The notes under the pieces: model-generated | Told to the model about the DNA's origin: nothing | The model's database searches: none | Seen by the model: the letters and a program-made list of their open reading frames with translations, nothing else | Part shown: piece by piece, positions 11,415 through 21,882 of the stretch | Layout: every line of letters begins with the position of its first letter | How positions within the stretch are numbered: the stretch's first letter is position 1 | Program-made: the position numbers and the translations under genes | Source of the DNA: Mesodorylaimus sp. YZB2_4 | Lineage: Eukaryota; Nematoda; Enoplea; Dorylaimida; Dorylaimidae | DNA length: 64,000 nucleotides | NCBI GenBank assembly: GCA_030248295.1 | Contig: JASANH010001308.1 | Coordinates: 1 to 64,000, forward strand | Reading direction: 5' to 3'

Positions 11415-11881
11415 GTTCAGGGCGCAGCAGTCCTGATCGTGAGAAGAGGAAGCGGCTGAACAGGGTGTTATCGCTTAGCTTGTATGATATTTCAATATGG
11501 TGCTGAATCCCCCGTAATCTGTCACTCGGACTGACGGAGACCCTAGAAACTTTACTTGATGAGAGTGGAGCCGATCAAGAGATGACGCAAATTACCCTGT
11601 ATCAGCTAAATCGCCTCATCGTCGTCCAGTGCTTCCTGACTAAAAATACGCCGCGCGGATTGCAGGAGCTTATGGACGAAAGATTATACCCATATTGGTG
11701 TGCTTAGATGTCGTTTCCATCGCCGGCACTGACGATCATGAGATTTTGCGTGCTGTGAATATAGCGTAGAGCACCATTACCAGGTCTCATTTTTGCGGTG
11801 GTGATCCTCGTTGAATAATACTATACTTCAAGTCTTGCATATACCTTTACTGATCAGAACAGAAAATATCATCAGTGCAAA

Positions 11882-13162
11882 ATGAACGGATCGAACAACG
11901 ACACAGCGGCTGACACCGATTCTGTGTTTGCCACTCCTGCGAATACTAGAATCGCTGCCTGTATTTGTGTAGTGATTTGCTTGGCAGGCATCGGCGCTAA
12001 TGGGCTGGTTACTTTTGCGTTTTTGAAAAATCAAAAGTTAAGAAACCAATTTACAATTCTTTGCGTCTCGTTGGCTGGAGCTGATATTGGAACTCTGCTC
12101 ATATTTTTGCTGTGGGTTGTCCCCATGACCATCACTCAATCGAGCGCATCAGTCGAATTTCCTGGCATGAAAGTGGGCCAGGTCAGTCTGTTCTTTTGGT
12201 ATGCTTGCTTGTACAACACGTTATCGATCGCTGTAAATCGATTCTCAGCAATTGCCAGTCCTGCTAAGTAAGTTGATCAGTGCTTACAGTGTGGTGTGTT
12301 CGTGACAATGTCAGAGATGGCTGCATTTATTCTGACCCCACTATGTATGGCTTGGGAGGGATACTCACGCACGTGGTCGCGAAAGTGGGAGAAGAAGAAT
12401 GAAAGTCTAATTTCAAAATCTCCTTTTTTCGTGTGGGACTTAAGTTGTTTTCTTTCCATTAGGCGGGAAGTCTTTTGATGATCATTGGAGGCCAACTCAG
12501 CCAAAACATACCGGTTTCATTTCAGATATAAAATCATCTTCAGTTGGCGCAACACTTTTATCCTGATCGCGACTTGCTGGGGTCTGGCTTGCTTGCATGA
12601 AATCACCTACTTATTCGACGGCTGTGATTTTTATTACGACAACACGGCTTTCGCCTGGGGTTACACTGCATCCTATTGCGGCCAAATGATAGGTTGGATC
12701 TTGGATTTGGGCTACAGCGTCCTCTTTTTTGTGCTCGTGTTCGCATTTAATATCAGCACTTTTTGCAAAGTTCGTAAAGCAAATCGCACAATGAGCAAGC
12801 AGCAACAGCTGACGGGGGTGCCGGCTGCAGCTGCAAATCAGAATCAGCTAAATCAAGCACGTAGGCGACAAAGTGAAATTCGCTTTTTCAAATTGGCATT
12901 AATTCATTGCTGTATTTTCGAAGTTATGCTTTTGTGCTTTCACGTATTTTCAAGATTGACGGCTGATCCGTGGGGTATTTTCGTGTTCACGACCGTCATG
13001 TGGCAGATTGCCCACGCCAGCAATGGCTATATCTACATCGTGTTCAATCGTGATGTACGTCAAACGGTCAAGGATATGCTACGTTTTGCGCTGACCACTT
13101 TTCACTTGGCCGATAAAGCAGTCGCACAGGGCACCACTGTACTCTCAAGAAGCGCAGCGTAG
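11882..13162 (+). CDS. Srx-like 7TM chemoreceptor GPCR, intact
   Basis: Two exons: 11882-12267 and 12526-13162. The 258-nt intron has GTAAGT and TTTCAG ends and joins in frame, giving a 340-residue receptor. Seven hydrophobic segments can be placed: TM1 about 25-46, TM2 60-85, TM3 102-120, TM4 140-160, TM5 185-212, TM6 260-285, TM7 290-315. NRF replaces the DRY motif after TM3. TM7 ends W.IAHASNGYIYIVFNRDVR, close to the pattern of nematode Srx receptors. TM2-TM3 are joined by a very short loop, and the third loop is Gln/Asn-rich. It should sit in the plasma membrane and sense a small ligand; the ligand is unknown. DEG/ENaC genes lie on both sides, so the neighbourhood looks sensory or neural; that is inference. 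Confidence 0.85.
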
Positions 13163-14260
13163 TTACGACTTTCTCAGTATCTATCTTTTATCGATACTCG
13201 ATCGAGGGTCCAAAATCACATGTCAAGACTAGATGTTTGCACAGCACTGTGTTGTCCAGGCACTGCGTTGAAGATTTAGTTGGTGGGAACCATCCTAAAA
13301 CAGTTTTTACATGTTCTTACAACGACTCCACCTAGTTTTTGAATTTATCACGCTTTATGGGTCCTAGTCTAGAGAATTCAACCTAGCCCTCATTGTTTTC
13401 ACCTTCGTACAGTATATATATACTTGTAGTACGTACATCTGACTCGCTGCTGCACCGCTAAGCACATTTCTTGCGCCGTGGAAGAGTGAGGCTCGCCCTG
13501 GCCTGGATTTAGTACTTGACCTGTGTTTTGACTGATTGGGCCGCCTATTGCTGTCAGTACCGCCACTTGTGACTGCATGGAGGGGCGGCCGTATCAGCGT
13601 TTTTATGATTAGTTGGTCGATGACCCCCAAAGGGGCTGCGGAACGATATGATGTTTCAGCTCGCTGCTTATGGAGGTCGCTCTCAAGACCACAGTCCTGC
13701 ACAGCATCCGAGTGCGCTAGAAGCATGGCGATGGCATCCGTGGATGCGAAAATGGTGGGTGTGTGGTGCGAAAATCGTCTCACGCTTGTGGAAAGACGTT
13801 ACTGAAAAAGCGAAGTGTATTGCAATTTTATTTTGTATCTCCTAGGTGATAGTTCCTCTCGTTTTCAAAAAGATTTGAGAATGTATGATAAATTAACATA
13901 GCCGTAACAGCTCCTTGTTACATTCGAGTCGGACTAAGATATTGGGTCTATTCCATGATCGGCTTTATGTGTCCGTAATCATATCCGCTGTCTATTTTTG
14001 CTTGTGAATTTTAATCTCTCGCCGTGCTTGTGCTATTATTGGGTTCTCATAAAGGTGAAGGTTATCTGCTGAAGGCATTAGCATATCATAAAATATGTTC
14101 CTAGACTCGTAGGTTTTATGACACAGACGTTTTTTTTTATCTCCCCCCTTATAACTCCGAGCTGAGTCACACGCACGTAATGTTTTTTTCATAGCATAAG
14201 TTTTCTTACACAGAGTACTGTTGTTGTTATTATGCGAATCAGAATCTCACAATTATCAGT
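13163..14260. other. intergenic
   Basis: This is the gap between the converging ends of the Srx-like GPCR (+) and the DEG/ENaC gene (-). No gene, RNA or repeat could be supported. Confidence 0.5.
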
Positions 14261-15604
14261 TCACTCTTTTCTTTTCCCTCCCGAAAACAAAAACAAATGA
14301 AAAAGTTGAAACAAAGACATCATGCTCGCTCCCAACCACAATCCAAGCAAACCGCCAAAATCACTGACCAGATCATGCCATTGGTACTGCGGTATTTCTT
14401 CCAACACTATTAACCGTTTCGGATCAGGAAAAACGAATAAAAAAGTGCTCATTTCCTCCTCCAAGTTATCGTCCCTGTAGCTGGACGCCACCCACGATGT
14501 TGTCCACTGATCGCATCTGGGCATACAGTGTTCACGACAAGCTGCTATTTCCTTGTCTCTAAATCTTAGCTCCATGGGTGATAATTCTCTAAAAATAGGG
14601 GTTTCTGATCCTTCAACCGTGCCCGTCATAACATTCTTAACGCCATTATGACAACGAGAGAGCCCACCATTTTTGACACTGTGAGTAAAGTCTAATAAGA
14701 AGATGGAAAACGGACCGTCATCCAAAACGCACGTAGTAGATTTCATAGTGGCGTTTATTCGGAGCTCGCATTCCAGATGACAAGCTTCAACAAAATATAA
14801 TTCATCGACTGGGTGGTCGTTGGTGCACTCGATCAGTGGTCTGTAGATTATACTCTCCGTGTGAATATTGTGATAGTAGCCTGGTTTTGTACTGATCGAC
14901 ATGTATGTATCGATGTTGTAGAAAGTTGGTCTGAGTGCTTTCAAATCGAAAGCTTTGTTATACCCGTGAAAAAACGATATAAGTCGCTGAAAATTTTGAA
15001 GATATGTCGAATAGTTGAATTCTATGGAAAGTATCCAAGGATTGGAGAACAATGTTGGAATAGCCTTAGTCGTGTTGATTAGATAACATCCGTTATCTGC
15101 TTTGAAACTCTTTTCCGTAGCGTCTTGATTGCTTGAATTGCTCGAATCAAGAGTGTCCAGGGAGATGAGATCGTACAACTTGGGTACACTAGTCACATTT
15201 AATTTTTTCATCTTCGTCCAAAGATTTTCTTTAGCTTTTAGCACAGGTATGCTAGAATTATAGACTACATCGGGAATGGAATATCCCATTGCGATTAACA
15301 TTTCTTCGCGAGTTAACTCGTATCTATTTAGTTTGGACGCGTCGATCCATGACCATTTTGGATGAATAAACCACACCGGAGGAAATACGGGAGGTCCTTG
15401 TAGTCGGCTTACCAGGGTTGCAGTGCGGCCATCCAAGTATTGGGAGGTTTGTATTTTTATAAAATAACAAAGCATTAGAGTGCACGCCGCGATCACAATG
15501 GTCCATAAGCACTTCCTCCACCAGGTAGCCGACTCGTGTAATTCTCGAAAGCCATGGAAGGACGTCCGTTCAGCAAAAAAAGCCCAGCGATCCTTGAGCA
15601 CCAT
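14261..15604 (-). CDS. DEG/ENaC-family sodium channel, single exon, intact
   Basis: One uninterrupted frame of 447 residues, ATG at 15604. The family His-Gly gating motif is at residues 17-18, TM1 at about 33-51, and a large cysteine-rich extracellular part follows (C..EC.LR.., C..HCMPRC). TM2 begins near residue 408 with DFGGLLGLWLGAS; G-A-S at 425-427 is the selectivity filter. The channel should be a trimer in the plasma membrane passing Na+, gated by peptide, acid or force. It is at the short end for the family (usually 500-700 residues) and has very short cytosolic tails. No introns are visible, unlike the five-exon relative at 17588. The latter, and the pseudogene at 4212, show that this is a local family; the pseudogene is the closer relative. 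Confidence 0.92.
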   Translation of the reverse strand: MVLKDRWAFFAERTSFHGFRELHESATWWRKCLWTIVIAACTLMLCYFIKIQTSQYLDGRTATLVSRLQGPPVFPPVWFIHPKWSWIDASKLNRYELTREEMLIAMGYSIPDVVYNSSIPVLKAKENLWTKMKKLNVTSVPKLYDLISLDTLDSSNSSNQDATEKSFKADNGCYLINTTKAIPTLFSNPWILSIEFNYSTYLQNFQRLISFFHGYNKAFDLKALRPTFYNIDTYMSISTKPGYYHNIHTESIIYRPLIECTNDHPVDELYFVEACHLECELRINATMKSTTCVLDDGPFSIFLLDFTHSVKNGGLSRCHNGVKNVMTGTVEGSETPIFRELSPMELRFRDKEIAACREHCMPRCDQWTTSWVASSYRDDNLEEEMSTFLFVFPDPKRLIVLEEIPQYQWHDLVSDFGGLLGLWLGASMMSLFQLFHLFLFSGGKRKE

Positions 15605-17587
15605 GGCTCAATGTAGAGTGCCCTAGCTGGCTTCCTAGTCGGTTAAGAAAACCCAGTTCTGCCAGAGCTTTGTCAGCAAAAGAACGGGAGGATATTGCGT
15701 TCGTCACGCGATATGTTTGGTTTGTCAACAATATACTTGCGCTAATTGACGGCTGGCCATGCGTTTGCTTGCTAAATTAGGTGTTTTTCTCACAGGAGCA
15801 TTTTTATGCGGCTGAAAAGTGTGCGGGACTCAAAATAATACTTACCCACGGGGGCTAGTATCAATACGCATGCTGGCTGTGATATGCCTGGGTCGGTATC
15901 ATCCGCAGACGGGGTGACCAGCAGGGTTTTTACGCTTCGCCAACATCCAGGGCATTTAACCAACCAAGGTCTGACCTAGTCCATGGCTGAAATATCATCC
16001 TGACAGTAAATGCCCCCAGCTGCCGGCTTCGTGCGGAGTCTATTGCCAAGCGATCTTCTATCAGGTTCAAAGGGAGATCCATAAATGCAAAGGGAGCTGG
16101 AAAATTCAGACGAGACAAACGACAAGGTCATAGTTTGAATGTTTCCAGTCTTTACTTTCTGAATGTATTCTACGATGTACGATATGATTCGCAGGAGGTC
16201 TCATGGTGGAAACTAGGGGCGGCACAGGGACCATCGTATTGCATAAGGCATGGCTGCATTCGCACATGCGCCATGATCGACCATTCGAAAGAGGTTTCAC
16301 TTCGAAGGTTGAGTGCGCATCACAGAGGAAGACAGGGCAGGGAGGATTCGTTTATTAGGGTGTTCTTTTTTCTGCTCCCTCTCTGCTATTCTGCGCCACC
16401 GCCAGCTTCTTCGGCCAGGAGCAGTCACATCTCTTCTGGTCATGTTTACTTCCTGATTCTTTGACGCCGTCATCCTCAGTTCCAATGTCGATGGCGCGGT
16501 AAAAACTCAAGTCAACACCAGGAGACACTGGGGTCGTGGCCTAGCGTCTGCCTCTCACGCTGGGTGCGCACTTTTAGGGGTCCAGGTTTTACCCCCGCTT
16601 TGGTACAAAATGTCAAATATGTGTTCCGACCCCCAAATGCGCTGTATAGTGCTTGGCTATGGATAAAATATGACATGATCTTTTACGAGCACAGCAATAC
16701 ACGATAATGTCTCAACAGCCTAGACAAACCGAGTATCTGCCCTGGACTCAATCCTTGACTCTTCCAGTATGAACCAAAGGAAACGACGACTGCAGAAGCC
16801 CAGAGAGAGCGTACCACTCGAAGACCTTGCCTAGCGCTTGCCCCACACCACAGGTCTGCCAAATGGGAATAGACAGATTAGGAGGCACTTTAAGCATTTA
16901 GATCAACTAGTTAGAGTCGATTCGATCGAGCGAGAGCGCCAATCTCACCCAGGAGCCTTCTTATATACTTCCTTGGCTCCTCTCTAACGGTCCTTTAGGC
17001 GATCATGTCGCCATTCACATTAACATGAATCTGACCCCTGCAGCCAGTGCGTTCAGATTCCCACACTTTGTGACGATATCGCAAGATTTGAAATTTCTGC
17101 AATTTGATGCGAAAAATGGAAACCAAAGTAGAAATGTGCAAGAATATTGAGTACTCGCAGAAGCGTGATAAATATTTTCTGCATTTTTAGGTTCCATCAG
17201 GGCACAATCATCAACCCCACCTATTTATCATTTCCAAGGATGGGAATAGGTAGCCTTGACCACTGCAGTCTCTTCGGTAACCTTAGCTACCAAGTGTGAT
17301 TGATTGTAACTCCTAAAAGTAACGTGGCTTCTATATAACACAGGTTTTTGGTTTCTAATTGAAACTCGACTCAAGCTATTAGTTGCACCTGATCCAAATA
17401 GGAAGATGAAATACCTGCTCGGACTATCAGAATTCATCTGACCCAGACAACAGTTAAATTCATTGACTCTCGTTCATGTTGCCTAGGTAAACAATTTCTA
17501 TCAATTACTTCAGCCAGGGGAGTGGAGATATCTCCGGATGATATCCTACTTTTATTAGAACCAGTCAGTTCAGGCCCTGCTCCTACA
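15605..17587. other. intergenic, with a tRNA-like SINE head
   Basis: This is a shared upstream region between two divergent DEG/ENaC genes. At about 16532-16610 GTGGCCTAGCGTCTGCC and GGTCCAGGTTTTACCCC are spaced like the A and B boxes of a tRNA gene. The acceptor stem does not close, so a tRNA-derived repeat is likelier than a tRNA. A separate upstream exon of the 17588 gene could be hidden here. Confidence 0.4.
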
Positions 17588-19542
17588 ATGCAGTCGGTGA
17601 CAAAGCCGAAGCCCGCATTTACGCCCTCACCTGAGAAGCCGGCAGAAAAAGAGCGATGCAGCTATTTCGGAGAATGGTGCCAAATGACAGGCTGGCACGG
17701 CATCCTAGATTGCTACAAGGCTGATAGATTTTTCTGGAAAATCATTTGGCTACTGATCGTCTTGGCAGGATGCTTCTTCGCCGTAAACCAAACACTCGAC
17801 CTGGTTATGGACTTCATATCCGACGAACAATGGGTGACCAGCACGAAATACGTAGTGCCCAAGACAGGATTTCTGGACTGGCCGAACATGACCATATGCA
17901 GCAGGAATCTGCCACCAATGTGGAAGAAGTATCTGATCACAGCGAGTGGCGAAGAAGCAGCCGAATCGACAGATAAAGACTGGAATGAGGTAAGAAGATG
18001 TGACATCCACTCGCATAGCAAACGGAGTGGTTGCAGTCTCCCAGCTATGGGAGAGTATCGATCTCCCGACCGCCAGGAGTACCAGCACACAGTAGCTGCA
18101 AGCAATATCGATATGCGCATATTGATATCTTGCCAATCACAGGGTGTCAAATAATGAGGCCTGAACAAATTGAAAAACTGATTGACCAACAGACTCAAGG
18201 CGTGACTAATCTTTGACTAGAAAATTATATGAGCAGCGCTCTTCACTGAAGAAAGAATACCGTGCGAGAGAAAAAATTGGGCTTATTTTGGTTTTTCAGG
18301 TTTCTTCCGCGGGTACGCACGAAGTGGAGTGTTTGAGCAAAGTTCTAAAATGTGGGCGCTCAGATATGGCCGAGCATTTTGGCCCACACGACTGCTGCAA
18401 TTCAAAGTTGCCCTCCGAAAGTCCTCACTGTTTTAGAATTAATCCAAACAATACATTTTCAGAGCGGCCAAAAAATATGAAGCGTAAGCTCTATACTATG
18501 CCATTTTTTAGGATAATCACAGAGCTTTTTCTTTAGAAAATAGCATATATTATCTGCTAGATGCTAACGACGAAAGTCAAAAGCTAGTAGACCCATCTGA
18601 TGCCACTGCTGGTTTTGAAGTCAAGGTTTACTTGGGAAAATCCGACTTTGTAGACGAGTTCAGCTCATCATTTCTCGTCCAACCTGGTACTTACAATGTC
18701 ATCAGCATGATCATGGAAGAACAACGAACCACACTCAGGGACCGTCTCATTTCATTTTCCACCGTCGACCTGCAATGCGATAAGCCATATTCATACTTAA
18801 ACACAAGCAAGTCCAGGGTAGGTCTACAAAAATCTAATCGAAAAGTTTCACATTTTTTCAGCTGAATATTCCAAACCAGTCTGCCAAACTGACTGCAATA
18901 TTATGTTCTCCATGAAATATTGTGGGTGTTGTTATTTTTGCTGGGAACTCCTTGGTGAACTTAAAGACTCCGTCGTTCAGTGCGAGAAAGACTCCGTCAT
19001 AGAGTCATGTTATGAATTATTCGCAAACGTCACGCAAGTTTTTTTTGCATCTGATCCTACGGTACAACGTAATTGCTTAGAATTTTTTCAGAAATGCGGC
19101 TGCTGGGTTATCTGATAGCGAATTCGTGACAGCAGAACAACTTGAAGATTTTGAATGTTCCAACGAATGCCCCGAACCGTGTGTCATCCGTCGCGTGGAA
19201 ACCAAGCTCTCCAGCTCTTTGTTTTTGCCACCTAACAAAATAACTAGGCTGAGCGATGTGGTCAACAAGTTGCTGGCAGAATATGGATCGCAGAAGACTT
19301 ATACTGAATACGAAATCAGCAAGTTGACGCTGGTCGAGCTGCACTACGAGACGCGACAGGAAAGAATTATTGAAAAGTCACCTCGCTCATCGGTCGAGGA
19401 ACTGATAAGCAACATTGGAGGGTGTCTGGGCGTGTGGAGTGGCATCAGTTTCCTCAGCATTGTTCAAATATTTTACTACTGTATCCTGGGAATATGCTGC
19501 AATTTTAAAAAGCGTGGTAGGGCGCGTGTTGCAACACAGTGA
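17588..19542 (+). CDS. DEG/ENaC-family sodium channel, five exons
   Basis: Exons 17588-17989, 18300-18483, 18537-18806, 18862-19037 and 19081-19542 join into 497 residues. His-Gly lies in the GWHGILD block before TM1 (FFWKIIWLLIVLAGCFF). Extracellular features include FLDWPNMTICSRN, DATAGFEVKVYLG and PVCQTDC...CGCC. TM2 has IGGCLGVWSGIS, with G-I-S as selectivity filter. Exon 3 most likely ends at a GC donor (AA|GCAAGT, 18807). A GT donor at 18822 (GTCTAC) also keeps frame, while the strong GTAGGT at 18818 does not. Exon 5 starts after GCTTAG at 19080. ATG 17588 is the first in frame; the frame is open upstream, so another exon is possible. An AATAAA lies at 19819. The gene is more diverged than the two minus-strand relatives. 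Confidence 0.8.
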
Positions 19543-19818
19543 GACGATTGTGACATCAGCGCTCGCGAGGCGTGATAGGGATATCTCCTTTATTAGTTAT
19601 TGGGTTCATGATGGGACACCAGTCTTAGCCAGATAATTATCTACAGTATGTGGCGATTACACATGTCACAGACCTTGCACAGAATAACCAGATGCACTCG
19701 CACTGTGTGTGTCAAGAATTTCTTTTTCATTTATTTGATACATATAATTTGCTAAAGTTTTGTGCGCGTGACTGGAAATATGCTAGAGTACAATACGTAA
19801 AGGAGACCTGAAGCGCGT

Positions 19819-19824
19819 AATAAA
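19819..19824 (+). terminator. AATAAA signal after the DEG/ENaC gene
   Basis: AATAAA lies 277 nt past the stop codon at 19542, on the coding strand. It is the first such signal seen downstream. Confidence 0.45.
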
Positions 19825-20133
19825 AACACTGCAAATGGACGTTTCGACTGCAACACACAGTCATCGGCATCTTATTGCTCGCTAGCGGCTATACAAGAAG
19901 TTTTGACCATTCCCTCTCGTCCTTCATCCTCTGTCGTCGTGAGACGATTCCGCTATTGTTTTGGGGAAAAAATTAAGGTTTTTAGAATTGAACTTGGCAA
20001 AAAGAGCGTTCGCTTCTGAACAAACACAATCTGCTCTAACTCGATGGGCTGTGCTTCATTAGCACGATGCGAACTCATAAGATGACTGTAAAGTACTTTC
20101 ATCGGGTTCCAAAAGAGCACCTGTGTGCAATGC

Positions 20134-20586
20134 GGCGGCCACGGTGGTGCAACGGTTCGGCATTCGTCTCTCCGTATTGCTTGAGAGCGAGTGGCTGGAC
20201 TCGTCCCGGGTTCGATCCCCGGCCGTATTGCTTGAGAGCGAGTGGCTGGACTCGTCCCTGGCTCGATCCCCGGTGATGGAGGTCGGCTTGCGAGCCATAA
20301 ACCCTCGAGTGGGGAGACGAGTGGGGAGCAAAACGAGTAGACAGTCTCGGCTGTCGAGCACCGACAGGGTTCAAAGCCCGCCCGCCATTGTCCAAGGAAG
20401 TCGGCGTCCTGTCCAGGATTTCCTCGCGTAGAGGTGCTCCTAGTGGAGACGTGCAGAGTGACGCTGCCATGAGAGCTGGTCACCTCATTGCCTTGCTTAT
20501 CGCGGCCTTATAGGCAAAATGGGTTGGAACTCCCGCGGTTAACTGGGACGGCGCGGGGCCCAACCCACAAAAATTTTTAAAAATAA
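20134..20586 (+). mobile_element. tRNA-derived SINE, copy 2, with target duplication
   Basis: A complete copy flanked by identical 13-bp repeats, CTGTGTGCAATGC, at 20121-20133 and 20587-20599, which shows retroposition. The head contains GCGGCCACGGTGGTGCAACG (A box region) and GGGTTCGATCCC (B box, near 20208). The segment from CCGTATTGCTTGAGAGCGAG through the B box is repeated in tandem with a 51-bp period (20172 and 20223), so this copy has two B boxes, the second being GGCTCGATCCC. Body and tail match 3691-4150 and end in an A/T-rich stretch. Confidence 0.92.
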
Positions 20587-20599
20587 CTGTGTGCAATGC

Positions 20600-21882
20600 T
20601 GAATTTGTTGCAGCCAGTGAAAGAAGGTGGAGAGTGCCGGGTGCGGAATGCGGATGTCCAAAATCATGGTTTAAATTGCATGCTTCCTGTATAAACCTTG
20701 GATGTGGCAGTCAGAAACAATCGAAGTTTAATGTTCTGTTGATGAAAACACTGCTCCGCCAATATCCTCACCCAGCCATTGATGGATTCGCCAAAACGTT
20801 GAGGCTCAATTAGCACTCAATACTCTGCAAACGAGTAAGAGCGGCAGCCGTTAACTCGAGCAGTTTGGCTCTCGATTTATTGTGAGGTGAGGGCGAGGCA
20901 CCGACGGGCATGGAAGCAATGCTAATCAACAATCAGTCCAGATTAGCCAATACAGTATCTCCACAATAACAACTCGTGCGGACATGTCATGCACTTTCCT
21001 TTTATATTCGTCTTTGTTCTGAATAGCACACGACTCTGCAACTTGAACTTTTCTGGGTGTAGAGCAAATTTGGTCTAATCTCTCTTAAAGACTTATCTAT
21101 CGTTGCTCTCGTTGCTATCTTAATCGATTTGCCGTTGTTGACTGGCATGAGGCAGAGTAGTGTCAGATAGCCTCTTTGAATCTGTTCCCGTCAAAATTGT
21201 ACCTCAACACCCAAGTGGGGAAAAATTCTTTCAAGGACAGAAGTTCTGCCAGAAGCATATCGTATATTTCTGGCACTCTTAAGCGCAGGCGGTACAGTAA
21301 GCCCCACATTTTCGTCCTGAACAGCAAAACTCATCACCTCGCCCTGAATAAAGTGTCCGCTCGTGCTCCCTAAGAATAAATGTATTTTTACTCAGTTCTA
21401 ATGATCGTGAGAATCTGCACTCGCACCCTTGTCTACCGAATGAATGTGCCAAACATTTTAGCTGCACAACCTTAGAAGATTCTGTGCTCCAATTTAGTTG
21501 GCGATCACTAACCATTAGCACATATTTTTGGAAAGGCCTTTGCCCACCCACGCCATAATCGTCTAAACGACGAATCACCATTGCTTGCACTAAGTGGAAT
21601 CGATCTGTTGTTGGCGTCCCGCTCTGCCAACTTGTCCTTCATGGCCCCTAATGTTAGCACCAGCTTTGGGAGGCCCTCAGTTGTTGTAAGTCTTCATCGA
21701 CCGTTTTCCGCCCTGCTAAGTATAGTTAAGTATCGACTCATATGCAGAGCTCACTCGAGGGTCTCTGTCTGGTTAGCCCTCTCCTGGACACCCACTTACT
21801 CGGCCCTTTGCTAGAATCGGCCCAGTTTGGCTCAGCTTCTTTATTGAACTTGTGTAAACACAAAGTTTAAAAATCGAAAACA
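20600..21882. other. intergenic, upstream of the phospholipase gene
   Basis: No gene or recognisable repeat. This is presumably where the phospholipase promoter lies; no clear TATA box could be assigned. Confidence 0.4.

Noticed and set aside
16532..16610. Candidate tRNA gene (also 38701-38800 and 23705-23775)
   Set aside because: A- and B-box-like words are present, but the acceptor and anticodon stems do not form. tRNA-derived repeats are likelier.
20123..20483. Several frames of 100-176 residues in the SINE at 20134-20586
   Set aside because: Similar frames occur in the SINE at 3691-4150; they come from the repeat, not from a gene.
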